From Marivivens donghaensis (GTDB lineage Bacteria; Pseudomonadota; Alphaproteobacteria; Rhodobacterales; Rhodobacteraceae), in assembly GCF_030410045.1 (NCBI RefSeq), contig NZ_JAUFRA010000006.1, forward strand, positions 248,001 to 312,000: 64,000 nt of DNA. The letters are read 5' to 3'. Shown here in pieces: positions 34,232 through 42,495 of the stretch. Position 1 is the stretch's first letter. The number at the start of each line of letters is the position of its first letter. The notes beneath the pieces were generated by a model. That model saw nothing but the letters and a program-made list of their open reading frames with translations, did not search any database and was not told the DNA's origin. A program made the translations under genes and the position numbers.

Positions 34232-35100
34232 TGCGTAAGACCGCGTTTCTCATCCCCGCTGTGGTCGTTGCTGGCGCTGTAGCTCTGTCGTCGCTGTTCA
34301 TCGTTGATGAACGTGAAAAGGCGCTCGTGCTTCAGTTCGGTCAGATTGTCCGCGTCCAAGAACAACCGGGCCTCGGCTATAAAATTCCATTCATTCAAGA
34401 AGTGGTCACCTATGACGACCGCATCCTGAGCCGTGACATGGAAGAGTTGGAAGTCACCGCCTCAGACGGTCGTCGTATCGTCGTTGACGCCTTTGCGCGC
34501 TACCGTATCACCGATGTGGAAACATTCCGTCGTGCGGTGGGTGTGGGCGCTGAGCGGGCTGCGGCATCACGTCTGGACTCCATCCTGCGGGCTGAAACCC
34601 GTCAGGTTCTGGGTAGCGTGACCTCGAACGACATTCTGTCGACTGACCGTGCCGCGCTTATGCAGCGCATCCGCAACGGTGCAATCGACGAGGCGCAGGC
34701 GCTGGGTCTGCAAATCATCGACGTGCGTTTGAAACGCACCGACCTGCCGCCAGAAAACCTTGCTGCGACCTATGATCGTATGACGGCAGAGCGTGAACGC
34801 GAAGCGGCTGACGAAATCGCCCGTGGTAACGAAGCTGCACAGCGGATCCGTGCGCAAGCTGACCGCACCGTGACCGAACTTGTGTCTGACGCAGAACGTC
34901 AGGGCGAGATCATCCGCGGTGAAGCCGACGCAACGCGCAACCGCGTCTTTGCGGAAGCTTACGGCGCTGATCCAGAGTTCTTTGAATTCTATCGGTCGAT
35001 GAACGCCTATGCGACCGCGCTCGAAAACGGCAACACATCGATGGTGCTGTCGCCGAACAGCGAGTTCTTCAAGTATATGAAGTCCTCGGAAGGCAACTGA
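34231..35100 (+). CDS. hflC: FtsH protease modulator HflC
   Basis: 289 residues: an N-terminal membrane segment (FLIPAVVVAGAVALSSLFIV), then the band 7 domain (DEREKALVLQFGQIVRVQEQ, and later IIDVRLKRTDLPPENLAATY) and a helical tail with GEADATRNRVFAEAYG. Partner of HflK. Coupled to hflK and to the DUF2065 gene by 1-base overlaps, making a three-gene unit. Confidence 0.95.
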   Translation: MRKTAFLIPAVVVAGAVALSSLFIVDEREKALVLQFGQIVRVQEQPGLGYKIPFIQEVVTYDDRILSRDMEELEVTASDGRRIVVDAFARYRITDVETFRRAVGVGAERAAASRLDSILRAETRQVLGSVTSNDILSTDRAALMQRIRNGAIDEAQALGLQIIDVRLKRTDLPPENLAATYDRMTAEREREAADEIARGNEAAQRIRAQADRTVTELVSDAERQGEIIRGEADATRNRVFAEAYGADPEFFEFYRSMNAYATALENGNTSMVLSPNSEFFKYMKSSEGN

Positions 35101-35297
35101 TGATCTGGATGATTGGCATCGCCCTCGGGCTGGTGTTCGTGATCGAGGGGCTGGCCTACGCGCTGGCCCCTTCTTTCGTTGAAAAAATGCTCGATGCATT
35201 GGCCGAACTGACGCACCCACAGCGGCGCATGGTCGGGTTGGTCGCGGTTTTTATCGGCGTTCTACTTGTGCATTTTTGCGCACGCGGCCTACACTGA
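35100..35297 (+). CDS. DUF2065 family membrane protein
   Basis: 65 residues with two membrane segments (IGIALGLVFVIEGLAYAL and MVGLVAVFIGVLLVHFCA) and the HPQRRMVGL motif between them. DUF2065 proteins usually follow hflC in proteobacteria; their role is unknown but the fixed position suggests a part in the HflKC-FtsH complex. Start overlaps the hflC stop (TGATG). Confidence 0.85.
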   Translation: MIWMIGIALGLVFVIEGLAYALAPSFVEKMLDALAELTHPQRRMVGLVAVFIGVLLVHFCARGLH

Positions 35298-35411
35298 AAT
35301 TCACAGGTGGTTGAGGTGGCTGTAGCATGTCTTGAGTTACCTCGCGCCATGCATAGAGTTTGGATTGCCATCGGGGTGTGACGCCCCGCAACCGCAAAAA
35401 GGAGAGGCACC

Positions 35412-36875
35412 GTGACGTCTCAAGCACTCACTGTTTCCCGCCACACAGAACAGACCCGTCTGTCCTATGCTGTGGCAATCTTGCTGTCTTTTGTATTCCT
35501 CTTGGCTCAAACCGTTGCAGGTTTCGCACAGTCGCGACCCGACAGTTTCGCCGATTTGGCCGAGAAATTTAGCCCCGCCGTTGTGAACATCACGACGACG
35601 ACTGTTGTGTCCACCAACGCGGGTCCACAGGGCATCGTGCCTGACGGATCCCCGTTCGAGGACTTCTTTAAGGACTTCCAGAACCAAGGCCCGCGTCGGT
35701 CGTCGGCTCTGGGGTCTGGCTTTGTGATCTCGTCTGACGGTTACATCGTGACCAACAACCACGTCATCGAAGGCGCGGATGAAATCCTGATCGAGTTCTT
35801 CCCCGGTGGGACCGAACCGCTTGCGGCGACCTTGGTCGGCACCGACCCGAACACCGACATCGCGCTTCTGAAAGTGGACGCGACCGACCTGCCGTTCGTG
35901 AACTTCGGTGACAGCGACACGGCTCGCGTTGGCGACTGGGTCATGGCGATGGGTAACCCGCTCGGGCAGGGGTTCTCTGTCTCGGCTGGTATCGTCTCTG
36001 CACGGAACCGCGAACTCTCGGGCACCTATGACGACTACATCCAAACCGACGCCGCGATTAACCGTGGTAACTCTGGCGGTCCGCTGTTTAACATGGACGG
36101 CGATGTCGTCGGTGTGAACACCGCGATCCTGTCGCCCAACGGTGGCTCGATCGGTATCGGGTTCTCGATGGCGTCGAACGTTGTGAAAAACGTCGTGGCC
36201 CAACTGAAAGAGTTCGGTGAAACCCGTCGTGGCTGGCTCGGCGTTCGTATCCAAGACGTCACCCCCGATATGGTCGAAGGTATCGCTGGCCTTGATCATG
36301 CGGCTGGCGCTTTGGTCAGTTCCGTCCCTCCGGGTCCTGCGATGGACGCAGGGATCGAGGCTGGCGACGTGATCCTGACCTTTGACGGCAAAGAAATCAC
36401 CGACACCCGCGAACTCGTTCGTATCGTTGCGGATGCCCCCGTGGGTCAAGAGGTCCTCGTGAACGTCCTTCGCAACGGTGAAACGGTTGAACTGACGGTC
36501 ACTCTGGGTCGTCGCGAAACGGCTGAAGCCAACATGCCTGGCTCTGAGGCCCCGATGGAAGACGCGGCGCCGACGCAGACTGAAATGCTCGGCCTGACGC
36601 TGTCCGAGGTCAACAAAGAGACGATCAGCCAGTTTGGCCTCGCTCCGAATGCTTTGGGTCTGGTGATCACGGCCGTCGATCCGACCTCTGATGCGGCGTC
36701 GAACGGTCTACAGGCTGGCGATCTGATCTCTGAAGCTGGTCAGCAGCCCGTTACATCGGTCGCTGATTTTGAGGACCGCGTGAGAGAAGCGCGGGACGCA
36801 GGTCGCAAATCCTTGCTGATCCTCGTGAACCGTGACGGCATGACCCGCTTTATGGCGCTTCGTATCGTGGAATGA
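35412..36875 (+). CDS. degP: Periplasmic serine endoprotease, DegP/Do type
   Basis: 487 residues. A signal sequence covers about 18-40 (cut after GFAQ). Catalytic triad: His117 (TNNHVIEG), Asp149 (PNTDIALLKVD), Ser221 (GNSGGPL). Two PDZ domains follow (about 275-370 and 395-480). It degrades or refolds damaged periplasmic proteins. The GTG at 35412 has AAGGAGA 7-13 bases upstream. It stands 114 bases after the hflKC-DUF2065 unit, a common arrangement, and ends at a strong terminator. Confidence 0.94.
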   Translation: MTSQALTVSRHTEQTRLSYAVAILLSFVFLLAQTVAGFAQSRPDSFADLAEKFSPAVVNITTTTVVSTNAGPQGIVPDGSPFEDFFKDFQNQGPRRSSALGSGFVISSDGYIVTNNHVIEGADEILIEFFPGGTEPLAATLVGTDPNTDIALLKVDATDLPFVNFGDSDTARVGDWVMAMGNPLGQGFSVSAGIVSARNRELSGTYDDYIQTDAAINRGNSGGPLFNMDGDVVGVNTAILSPNGGSIGIGFSMASNVVKNVVAQLKEFGETRRGWLGVRIQDVTPDMVEGIAGLDHAAGALVSSVPPGPAMDAGIEAGDVILTFDGKEITDTRELVRIVADAPVGQEVLVNVLRNGETVELTVTLGRRETAEANMPGSEAPMEDAAPTQTEMLGLTLSEVNKETISQFGLAPNALGLVITAVDPTSDAASNGLQAGDLISEAGQQPVTSVADFEDRVREARDAGRKSLLILVNRDGMTRFMALRIVE

Positions 36876-36895
36876 TCGGGTGAGTAACCTGACAC

Positions 36896-36921
36896 AAAAA
36901 GGCGCCTTCGGGCGCCTTTTT
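36896..36921. terminator. Bidirectional terminator after degP
   Basis: AAAAAGGCGCC and GGCGCCTTTTT form an 11-bp stem with a TTCG tetraloop. It serves degP and, from the other side, the convergent lipoprotein gene whose stop it touches. Confidence 0.92.
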
Positions 36922-37447
36922 ACATGCCTAGATCGGTTGGCGTGAGCGCGACCAGCCCTAGAACCTTGGCCGCATCAACAGACAACAACGGACTGTCCAT
37001 GCCTGTCTGTTGCCGCTGATAGAGCCGCACCGCTGCAGTCGTTGTCTCATCCATCACACCCGTGATAGGGGCCTGATAAAACCCGCGCGCTGCCAGCGCC
37101 CGCTGAACCGATGCGATGAAACCGCTGTTCATCTCAGAGGGGCAGACGACCTCGAACAGCACTTCACGCCGTTCGCGGATGATCTGTTGATTGGTGACAG
37201 TCTGGTAAACGGCAGGCTCCAAAACGCTGCCATCAGGCGCGAGGACTTCTTCTTTGACCAGTTCTTGATCCGTGACCGTATGGGTCTGCGCGGGCGTCAC
37301 ATCGCGGCCAAAACACTTGCCGTAATAATCGGTTTCGATCCCCGCTTCGGTAAAGGCAGGCGGGTTGGAATACGGCGGCACCCCACCATCCGAACAAGCG
37401 GACAGCGCCAGCCCAAATAGGGCTGCGGAGTGGGTGATACGTTTCAT
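36920..37447 (-). CDS. Lipoprotein with peptidoglycan-binding-like domain
   Basis: 175 residues. Lipoprotein signal ending LFGLALSAC (Cys18). The C-terminal part (about 110-165) has the PG_binding_1 pattern: FIASVQRALAARGFYQAPIT, then MDETTTAAVRLYQRQQ. The middle has two Cys (Cys45 and Cys101, approximately) in YYGKCFGRD and EVVCPSEM. It likely sits in the cell envelope and contacts peptidoglycan; no enzyme domain is visible. Confidence 0.8.
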   Translation of the reverse strand: MKRITHSAALFGLALSACSDGGVPPYSNPPAFTEAGIETDYYGKCFGRDVTPAQTHTVTDQELVKEEVLAPDGSVLEPAVYQTVTNQQIIRERREVLFEVVCPSEMNSGFIASVQRALAARGFYQAPITGVMDETTTAAVRLYQRQQTGMDSPLLSVDAAKVLGLVALTPTDLGM

Positions 37448-37606
37448 CTGGGGCTGCTCTGCCTCCCTTTTATAAAAACTCTATGGCATTTTTCGACCAA
37501 TGGCGCAAATTTTATGATCCGTGTCGGTTAAACTGCGACAGAAGGCTGGAACAGCCACCTACAACGCATTAAATCTACAGCGACTTTACAGGAACGAGAG
37601 CAGATC

Positions 37607-37930
37607 ATGGCCAAAATCACCTATATCGAACACAACGGCACCGAACACAGCGTTGAGGTGAAAAACGGTATGACCGTAATGGAAGGTGCCCGTGATAATG
37701 GCATTCCGGGTATTGAGGCCGACTGCGGTGGCGCTTGCGCCTGTTCGACCTGCCACGTTTATGTACCTGCTGAGTGGAAAGACAAAGTTCCGGGCATGGA
37801 AGCGATGGAAGAAGACATGCTCGACTTCGCTTATGAAGTTGACCCCGACCGTTCGCGTCTGTCCTGCCAGCTGAAAGTGACCGATGCGTTGGACGGTTTG
37901 GTTGTGAACCTGCCCGAGCGTCAAATCTAA
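37607..37930 (+). CDS. fdxE: [2Fe-2S] ferredoxin, ferredoxin VI type
   Basis: 107 residues. Cluster ligands Cys40, Cys46, Cys49 (CGGACACSTC) and Cys87 (LSCQLK) follow the C-x5-C-x2-C-x37-C adrenodoxin-type pattern. The whole sequence, including IEHNGTEHSVEV and the end DGLVVNLPE, closely resembles Rhodobacter capsulatus ferredoxin VI. Such ferredoxins pass electrons from an NADPH reductase to oxygenases or biosynthetic enzymes. Ribosome binding site GGAACGAGAG upstream. Its stop overlaps the next gene by TAATG. Confidence 0.93.
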   Translation: MAKITYIEHNGTEHSVEVKNGMTVMEGARDNGIPGIEADCGGACACSTCHVYVPAEWKDKVPGMEAMEEDMLDFAYEVDPDRSRLSCQLKVTDALDGLVVNLPERQI

Positions 37931-38628
37931 TGCGCCTATGGCCGCTCTTGGCTCTTTGGCCATATGCGGCGGGAGCTGAACCTCTGACGGCCCGTTACGT
38001 GGACCCTACCGATGCCTATGGGCACGGGGCGGTCGCTAATGGCGAATACGCGGGGCTTGAGGTCACGTGGCAGGGGCAGAGCCATACATTTCAATACAAA
38101 GATGCGGTGTTCGAAGATACGAACCCGCGTCTTTTTGACTTGAACGGGGATGGCACGGCTGAGGTCGTCACGGTCCTCAGCGGATTTAACGATGGGGCAC
38201 GGATCGCGATCTTTGGCGTATCGTCCAACGTAATCGCACCCATCGCCCTTGGTGCACCGTTTGGGCAACCCAATCGGTGGTACGCAATTGCAGGTATCGC
38301 GGATTTCGACGGGGATGGCGCGGCAGAGATTGCCTATGTCGACCGCCCGCACCTCGCCAAAACGCTGCGGTTCCTAGAGGTGACGCAAGCTGACGGTGCT
38401 TGGACCCTGACGCCCGATGGCGCGGTTGAGGGGCTGACCAATCACCATCTGGGTTCTGCGGTGATCGAAGGCGGATTGCGCGATTGCGGTCAGCCAGAGG
38501 TCATCACCGCCAGCGCCGATTGGACCCGAATTATAGTCACGTCTTATGACGGAACGGGCTACACCACCCGTGATGTTGGTCCCTACACTGGCCCCGATAG
38601 CCTCACCGCTGCTTTAGCCTGCGATTGA
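37930..38628 (+). CDS. Secreted FG-GAP/VCBS-like protein
   Basis: 232 residues with a signal peptide (MRLWPLLALWPYAAGA). Two calcium-binding-type repeats stand out: DLNGDGTAEVVTVLSGF and DFDGDGAAEIAYVDRP, as in FG-GAP/VCBS beta-propeller proteins. Two Cys near the C-terminus (GLRDCGQPE and LACD). Probably periplasmic; function unknown. It begins on the last base of the fdxE stop, so it is co-translated with the ferredoxin, and it converges with cobS. Confidence 0.75.
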   Translation: MRLWPLLALWPYAAGAEPLTARYVDPTDAYGHGAVANGEYAGLEVTWQGQSHTFQYKDAVFEDTNPRLFDLNGDGTAEVVTVLSGFNDGARIAIFGVSSNVIAPIALGAPFGQPNRWYAIAGIADFDGDGAAEIAYVDRPHLAKTLRFLEVTQADGAWTLTPDGAVEGLTNHHLGSAVIEGGLRDCGQPEVITASADWTRIIVTSYDGTGYTTRDVGPYTGPDSLTAALACD

Positions 38629-39384
38629 GGCCAACACGCCAAGCGCTGTGATCTCTGCGATCTGCTGCGCCGCGCCGAGGATATCGCCCGTTTGCCCGCC
38701 GATCTTTGCCTGCGCGATCAGCGCGACCTTAACCGTGGCGAGGGTGACAAAAATAAAGAGCGGGAACACCGTCCACCCGCCCAAAGCTGCCGCAACTGCC
38801 AGTCCGATCAGCAGAGCGACGCCAACAGGGGCCTTATCAGGACGCCCGACAGAACGGGACAATCCGCCCGCCCGTGCGGGCTCCATCAGGTGCATGAGGG
38901 CGACCATCGGAACGCGACTGAGGGTGGCAACGATGGGCAAGGCGCACCACATCCAACCCGCGCTGATCAGGGCCTCAATCGCAATCCAGCGCGCTAAGAG
39001 CGACAGACAGAGCGCGATCACCCCATAGGACCCGATGCGGCTGTCTTTCATGATCTCAAGCCGACGATCTGGATCCCAGCCGCCCCATAGCCCATCGGCG
39101 CTATCGGCCAGACCATCTTCGTGCATCGCTCCAGTGATGATCACCATGACGGCCAGCACGGCGGCAGCAACCAGACCGTCGGACACACCGAACCACTGCC
39201 AAACGCTGCCGACACACGCGGCAATCACCCCGACCGCTAGACCCGCCAGCGGGTAGGCCCAGACGGCCTTGGCCGCGCGCGCGCCTGCGGCTTCGTGGTC
39301 GATCTTTACGGGAAGGCGGGTCAAAAGACCCAGCGCAGCCAGCACATCGGCGGGTTGAAATTTGCGAATGTCGGAGTTGGACAT
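38614..39384 (-). CDS. cobS: Adenosylcobinamide-GDP ribazoletransferase
   Basis: 256 residues from the ATG at 39384; a GTG at 39420 is a longer option. An integral membrane enzyme with the LGLLTRLPV start, GAMHEDGLADSADGLWGG (metal-binding acidic motif) and RRLEIMKDSRIGSYGVIAL. It joins AdoCbi-GDP to alpha-ribazole in the last steps of cobalamin assembly. Divergent from cobT, whose product makes alpha-ribazole phosphate, so both ends of the final coupling step are here. No cobalamin riboswitch fits the 78-base gap. Confidence 0.93.
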   Translation of the reverse strand: MSNSDIRKFQPADVLAALGLLTRLPVKIDHEAAGARAAKAVWAYPLAGLAVGVIAACVGSVWQWFGVSDGLVAAAVLAVMVIITGAMHEDGLADSADGLWGGWDPDRRLEIMKDSRIGSYGVIALCLSLLARWIAIEALISAGWMWCALPIVATLSRVPMVALMHLMEPARAGGLSRSVGRPDKAPVGVALLIGLAVAAALGGWTVFPLFIFVTLATVKVALIAQAKIGGQTGDILGAAQQIAEITALGVLASIAG

Positions 39385-39462
39385 AGGTGCGACCCTTTCT
39401 GACCTTTCATTCTGTGCCACGAGGGTTATTCAAGGCGCACAAAAAGTGCAACGAGGACCGTC

Positions 39463-40479
39463 ATGACCCGCCCATTTTCTAGTCTCGCCGAATTTCGCGC
39501 TCTTCTGTCTGCTGCTCCTTCGCTCGATATCGAAGCGAAGGCTGGTGCAGAGGACCGCAACGGTCAGTTGACGAAACCTCCGGGGGCTCTGGGTCGGCTC
39601 GAAGAGTTGTCGATCTGGTATGCGTCATGGCGCGCCAATCCGCGTCCATCGATTGAGAACCCCCAAGTGATCATCTTTGCGGGCAACCACGGCGTTTGTG
39701 CGCGTGGCGTCTCGGCTTTCCCGCCTGAAGTCACCGTTCAGATGGTTGCGAACTTTGAACACGGTGGCGCGGCAATTAACCAATTGTCCAAGGCGTTCGG
39801 CGCTGACATGTCGGTCGTGTCCCTGTCGCTCGACACGCCTACCGCTGATTTCACCACGGCACCCGCAATGTCCGAGGATGAAGTGGTCGACGCGCTCGTC
39901 GCCGGCTGGACCGCCGTTAAAGACACAAGCGACCTGCTGGTCGTTGGCGAAATGGGCATCGGGAACACCACCGCTGCGGCGGCCGTTGCGGCGGCCCTGT
40001 TTGGTGGCGACGCTGCCGATTGGACGGGGCGCGGAACGGGCGTCGATGATGACGGTCTGAACCGCAAAACCGCTGCCGTTGCCGATGGCCTTGCGCTTCA
40101 TGCCGATGTGATCGCTGATCCGCTTGAGGCGCTGCGGTGCCTCGGTGGTCGTGAACTGGCGGCGATGGCGGGTGCGATTGCACGGGCGCGGAACCTGCGC
40201 ATCCCAGTGATCCTCGACGGGTTCATCTGCACCGCCTCTGCTGCTGCGCTGGAATGCGCAGTCGCGGGGTCGCTCGATCACACTGTTGCGGGCCACGTCA
40301 GCGCCGAAGGTGCACACGCGAAACTGCTGGCGCATTTGAACAAAGCACCGCTTCTGAACCTCGGCCTGCGTCTGGGCGAAGGTTCTGGCGCGGCGCTGGC
40401 AATCGGCGTCCTCAAGGGCGCGATTGCGTGTCATTCTGGCATGCTCACCTTTGCAGAAGCAGGGGTATCGGACGCCTAA
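39463..40479 (+). CDS. cobT: Nicotinate-nucleotide--dimethylbenzimidazole phosphoribosyltransferase
   Basis: 338 residues. LTKPPGALGRLEEL near the N-terminus, IFAGNHGVCARGVSAFPPEV, GEMGIGNTTAAAAV and the catalytic Glu at the end (GMLTFAEAGVSDA) are family signatures. It makes alpha-ribazole 5'-phosphate, the lower ligand of cobalamin. Ribosome binding site AACGAGGA. Divergent from cobS and convergent with the antiporter gene, overlapping it by 4 bases. Also called CobU in the aerobic-pathway nomenclature. Confidence 0.94.
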   Translation: MTRPFSSLAEFRALLSAAPSLDIEAKAGAEDRNGQLTKPPGALGRLEELSIWYASWRANPRPSIENPQVIIFAGNHGVCARGVSAFPPEVTVQMVANFEHGGAAINQLSKAFGADMSVVSLSLDTPTADFTTAPAMSEDEVVDALVAGWTAVKDTSDLLVVGEMGIGNTTAAAAVAAALFGGDAADWTGRGTGVDDDGLNRKTAAVADGLALHADVIADPLEALRCLGGRELAAMAGAIARARNLRIPVILDGFICTASAAALECAVAGSLDHTVAGHVSAEGAHAKLLAHLNKAPLLNLGLRLGEGSGAALAIGVLKGAIACHSGMLTFAEAGVSDA

Positions 40480-42410
40480 GCGTCCCCTTGATCCTTCGGT
40501 AACAGGGCGCTGTCGCTACGGCGGCGCCCGATCCCACCCTTGGTTTCCGCCTCGGCTTCGGCCTCTTCGTTGGACGCAAGCGACAGTTCCAGATCGGAAT
40601 TCAATTCTTTTGCCCGCTTAAGATAGGCCGTGTTTTTGGACGTCGGCACATCGGGTTTCCAGAGCGTCGCCAATTCCTTCATCATGCCGCGATCATGGTG
40701 GTAGAACATGGTTTCTGCCTCGGCCGCCTCGTATTCCGACAGCCCGAGGTTTTCGAGCGCATAGCGCCCCGCACGCAGCGAACTGTCGAACAGCTCGCGC
40801 ACGATGTCATTCGCACCTGCCGCGTAGAGTTCATAGACATGCTGCCGATCCCGCGCGCGGGCGACGATGTGGATGTCGTCGCGCATCTGACGGGCATAGC
40901 GCACCAGCGCCGTTGCCTTGTCCCGTCCATCGACGGCCACGACCAGAACCTTTGCCTCTGCAATTCCCGCCGCTTTCAGTAGGTCAGGCCGTGTCGGATC
41001 GCCAAAGAAGCCCTTGAACCCGAACTTGCGCATAGTCTGAACGGTTTCCAGATCGGCGTCCAAAACCACGGTCGAAAATCCAGCCGACTGCACCAGTCGG
41101 TTCACGATCTGCCCAAACCGCCCGATCCCCGCGATAATCACCGTGCCCGTTTCATCGATATCGTCGGCATCTTGGTGTTCATCCTCGCTCGCCATTTTGC
41201 GGGTGCGATATTCGTAGAGGATGAACAACAGCGGCGTGATCAGCATCGACAGTGCGATCATCAAAAGCAGCTTTTGCGCGAGGGCGGGGGACAGCGCGCC
41301 GATCCCCAAGGCAAAGCTGATCAGGACAAAGCCAAACTCACCCGCCTGACCGAGGCTGAGGGTAAATAGCCAACGGTCGTGAGGTTTCAACCGCCAAATT
41401 CGCGCAAGGCCATATAGGATGCCGCCTTTGACCGCGATCAGTAGGAACGTCAGTAGCACGATCCGCACGGGGTCGCTAAAGAACGCTTGGAAATCGAAAC
41501 CTGCGCCAACGGTGATGAAAAACAGACCGAGCAGCAGCCCCTTGAACGGCTCAAGGTCGGTCTCTAGCTCGTGTTTGAATTCAGAGTTCGCCAGCACCAC
41601 GCCCGCAAGGAACGTCCCTAGCGCGGGCGATAGGCCGACCATCTGCATCAACACCGCAATCGCCACGACCATCAGAAGGGCGAGCGCCGTATACATCTCG
41701 CGGATGCGGGCCTGATGGATGTAGCGGAACACGGGCCGTGTAAGGAACACACCCGCGAGGATAATCACCGCGATTGCACCTACAGTGACCAATGTGACGC
41801 CCCATCCCGGCAATCCTTCAACGAGCGAGAAGGTGCCGTGGTGCGTGTCGTCGGCGGCGCGTTGGATCGATCCATCGGGCGAAATCATTATTGGCGCGGC
41901 AACAGCCAACAGCGGCATGAGCGCCAGCATGGGGATCACGGCGATATCCTGCGTCAGCAGAACAGAGAACACGTTGCGCCCGCCCGCTGTCTGCACTAGC
42001 CCCTTTTCCGATAGGGTTTGTAGAACGATCGCGGTTGAGGACAACGCGAGGATCATCCCGATGGCGATGGAATCCAGTGCGGTTTCGTTCATCAGATAGG
42101 CCAGCCCAGACAGGGCCGCGACGGTCAGGATGACCTGCAGCCCGCCCAGTCCCAAGAGCTTGGCCCGCATCCGCCAGAGGACGCGCGGCTCGAGCTCTAG
42201 CCCGATCAGGAACAGCATCACAACGACGCCAAATTCGGCAAAGTGCTGGATGTCTTTGGATTCCGACCCGACCAATCCGAACACGGGCCCGATGACGATC
42301 CCTGCCAGCAAATACCCCAGCACGGACCCAAGTCCCAAACGTGCTGCCAAAGGCACCGCAATCACTGCTGCGCCTAGGTAAATGGTTGCCTGAAAGAGAA
42401 AACTTTCCAT
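40476..42410 (-). CDS. CPA2-family cation:proton antiporter with TrkA-N domain (KefB/KefC-like)
   Basis: 644 residues. The N-terminal 400 residues hold about 12 membrane segments (LGLGSVLGYLLAGIVIGP, then FAEFGVVVMLFLIGLELEP). A Rossmann TrkA-N domain follows at about 420-540 (VIIAGIGRFGQIVNRLVQSA, VLDADLETVQTMRKFGFKGF). The tail is acidic/charged. Such proteins exchange K+ or Na+ for protons, gated by NAD(H) or glutathione conjugates. The glutathione reductase and GST genes elsewhere in the window are consistent but not linked. Confidence 0.9.
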   Translation of the reverse strand: MESFLFQATIYLGAAVIAVPLAARLGLGSVLGYLLAGIVIGPVFGLVGSESKDIQHFAEFGVVVMLFLIGLELEPRVLWRMRAKLLGLGGLQVILTVAALSGLAYLMNETALDSIAIGMILALSSTAIVLQTLSEKGLVQTAGGRNVFSVLLTQDIAVIPMLALMPLLAVAAPIMISPDGSIQRAADDTHHGTFSLVEGLPGWGVTLVTVGAIAVIILAGVFLTRPVFRYIHQARIREMYTALALLMVVAIAVLMQMVGLSPALGTFLAGVVLANSEFKHELETDLEPFKGLLLGLFFITVGAGFDFQAFFSDPVRIVLLTFLLIAVKGGILYGLARIWRLKPHDRWLFTLSLGQAGEFGFVLISFALGIGALSPALAQKLLLMIALSMLITPLLFILYEYRTRKMASEDEHQDADDIDETGTVIIAGIGRFGQIVNRLVQSAGFSTVVLDADLETVQTMRKFGFKGFFGDPTRPDLLKAAGIAEAKVLVVAVDGRDKATALVRYARQMRDDIHIVARARDRQHVYELYAAGANDIVRELFDSSLRAGRYALENLGLSEYEAAEAETMFYHHDRGMMKELATLWKPDVPTSKNTAYLKRAKELNSDLELSLASNEEAEAEAETKGGIGRRRSDSALLPKDQGDA

Positions 42411-42495
42411 CGGTGTCCGTCTTATTAACTAAAATTCGATGGCGCTGGTAATGTCGCCTTGTACACTTGGGGCTGACTGAAGAAATTGCTAGGGA

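Noticed and set aside
35337..36449. 370-residue minus-strand open frame
   Set aside because: Antisense to degP, whose catalytic motifs are complete.
39385..39462. Cobalamin riboswitch between cobS and cobT
   Set aside because: The 78-base gap is too short and lacks the B12-box pattern.
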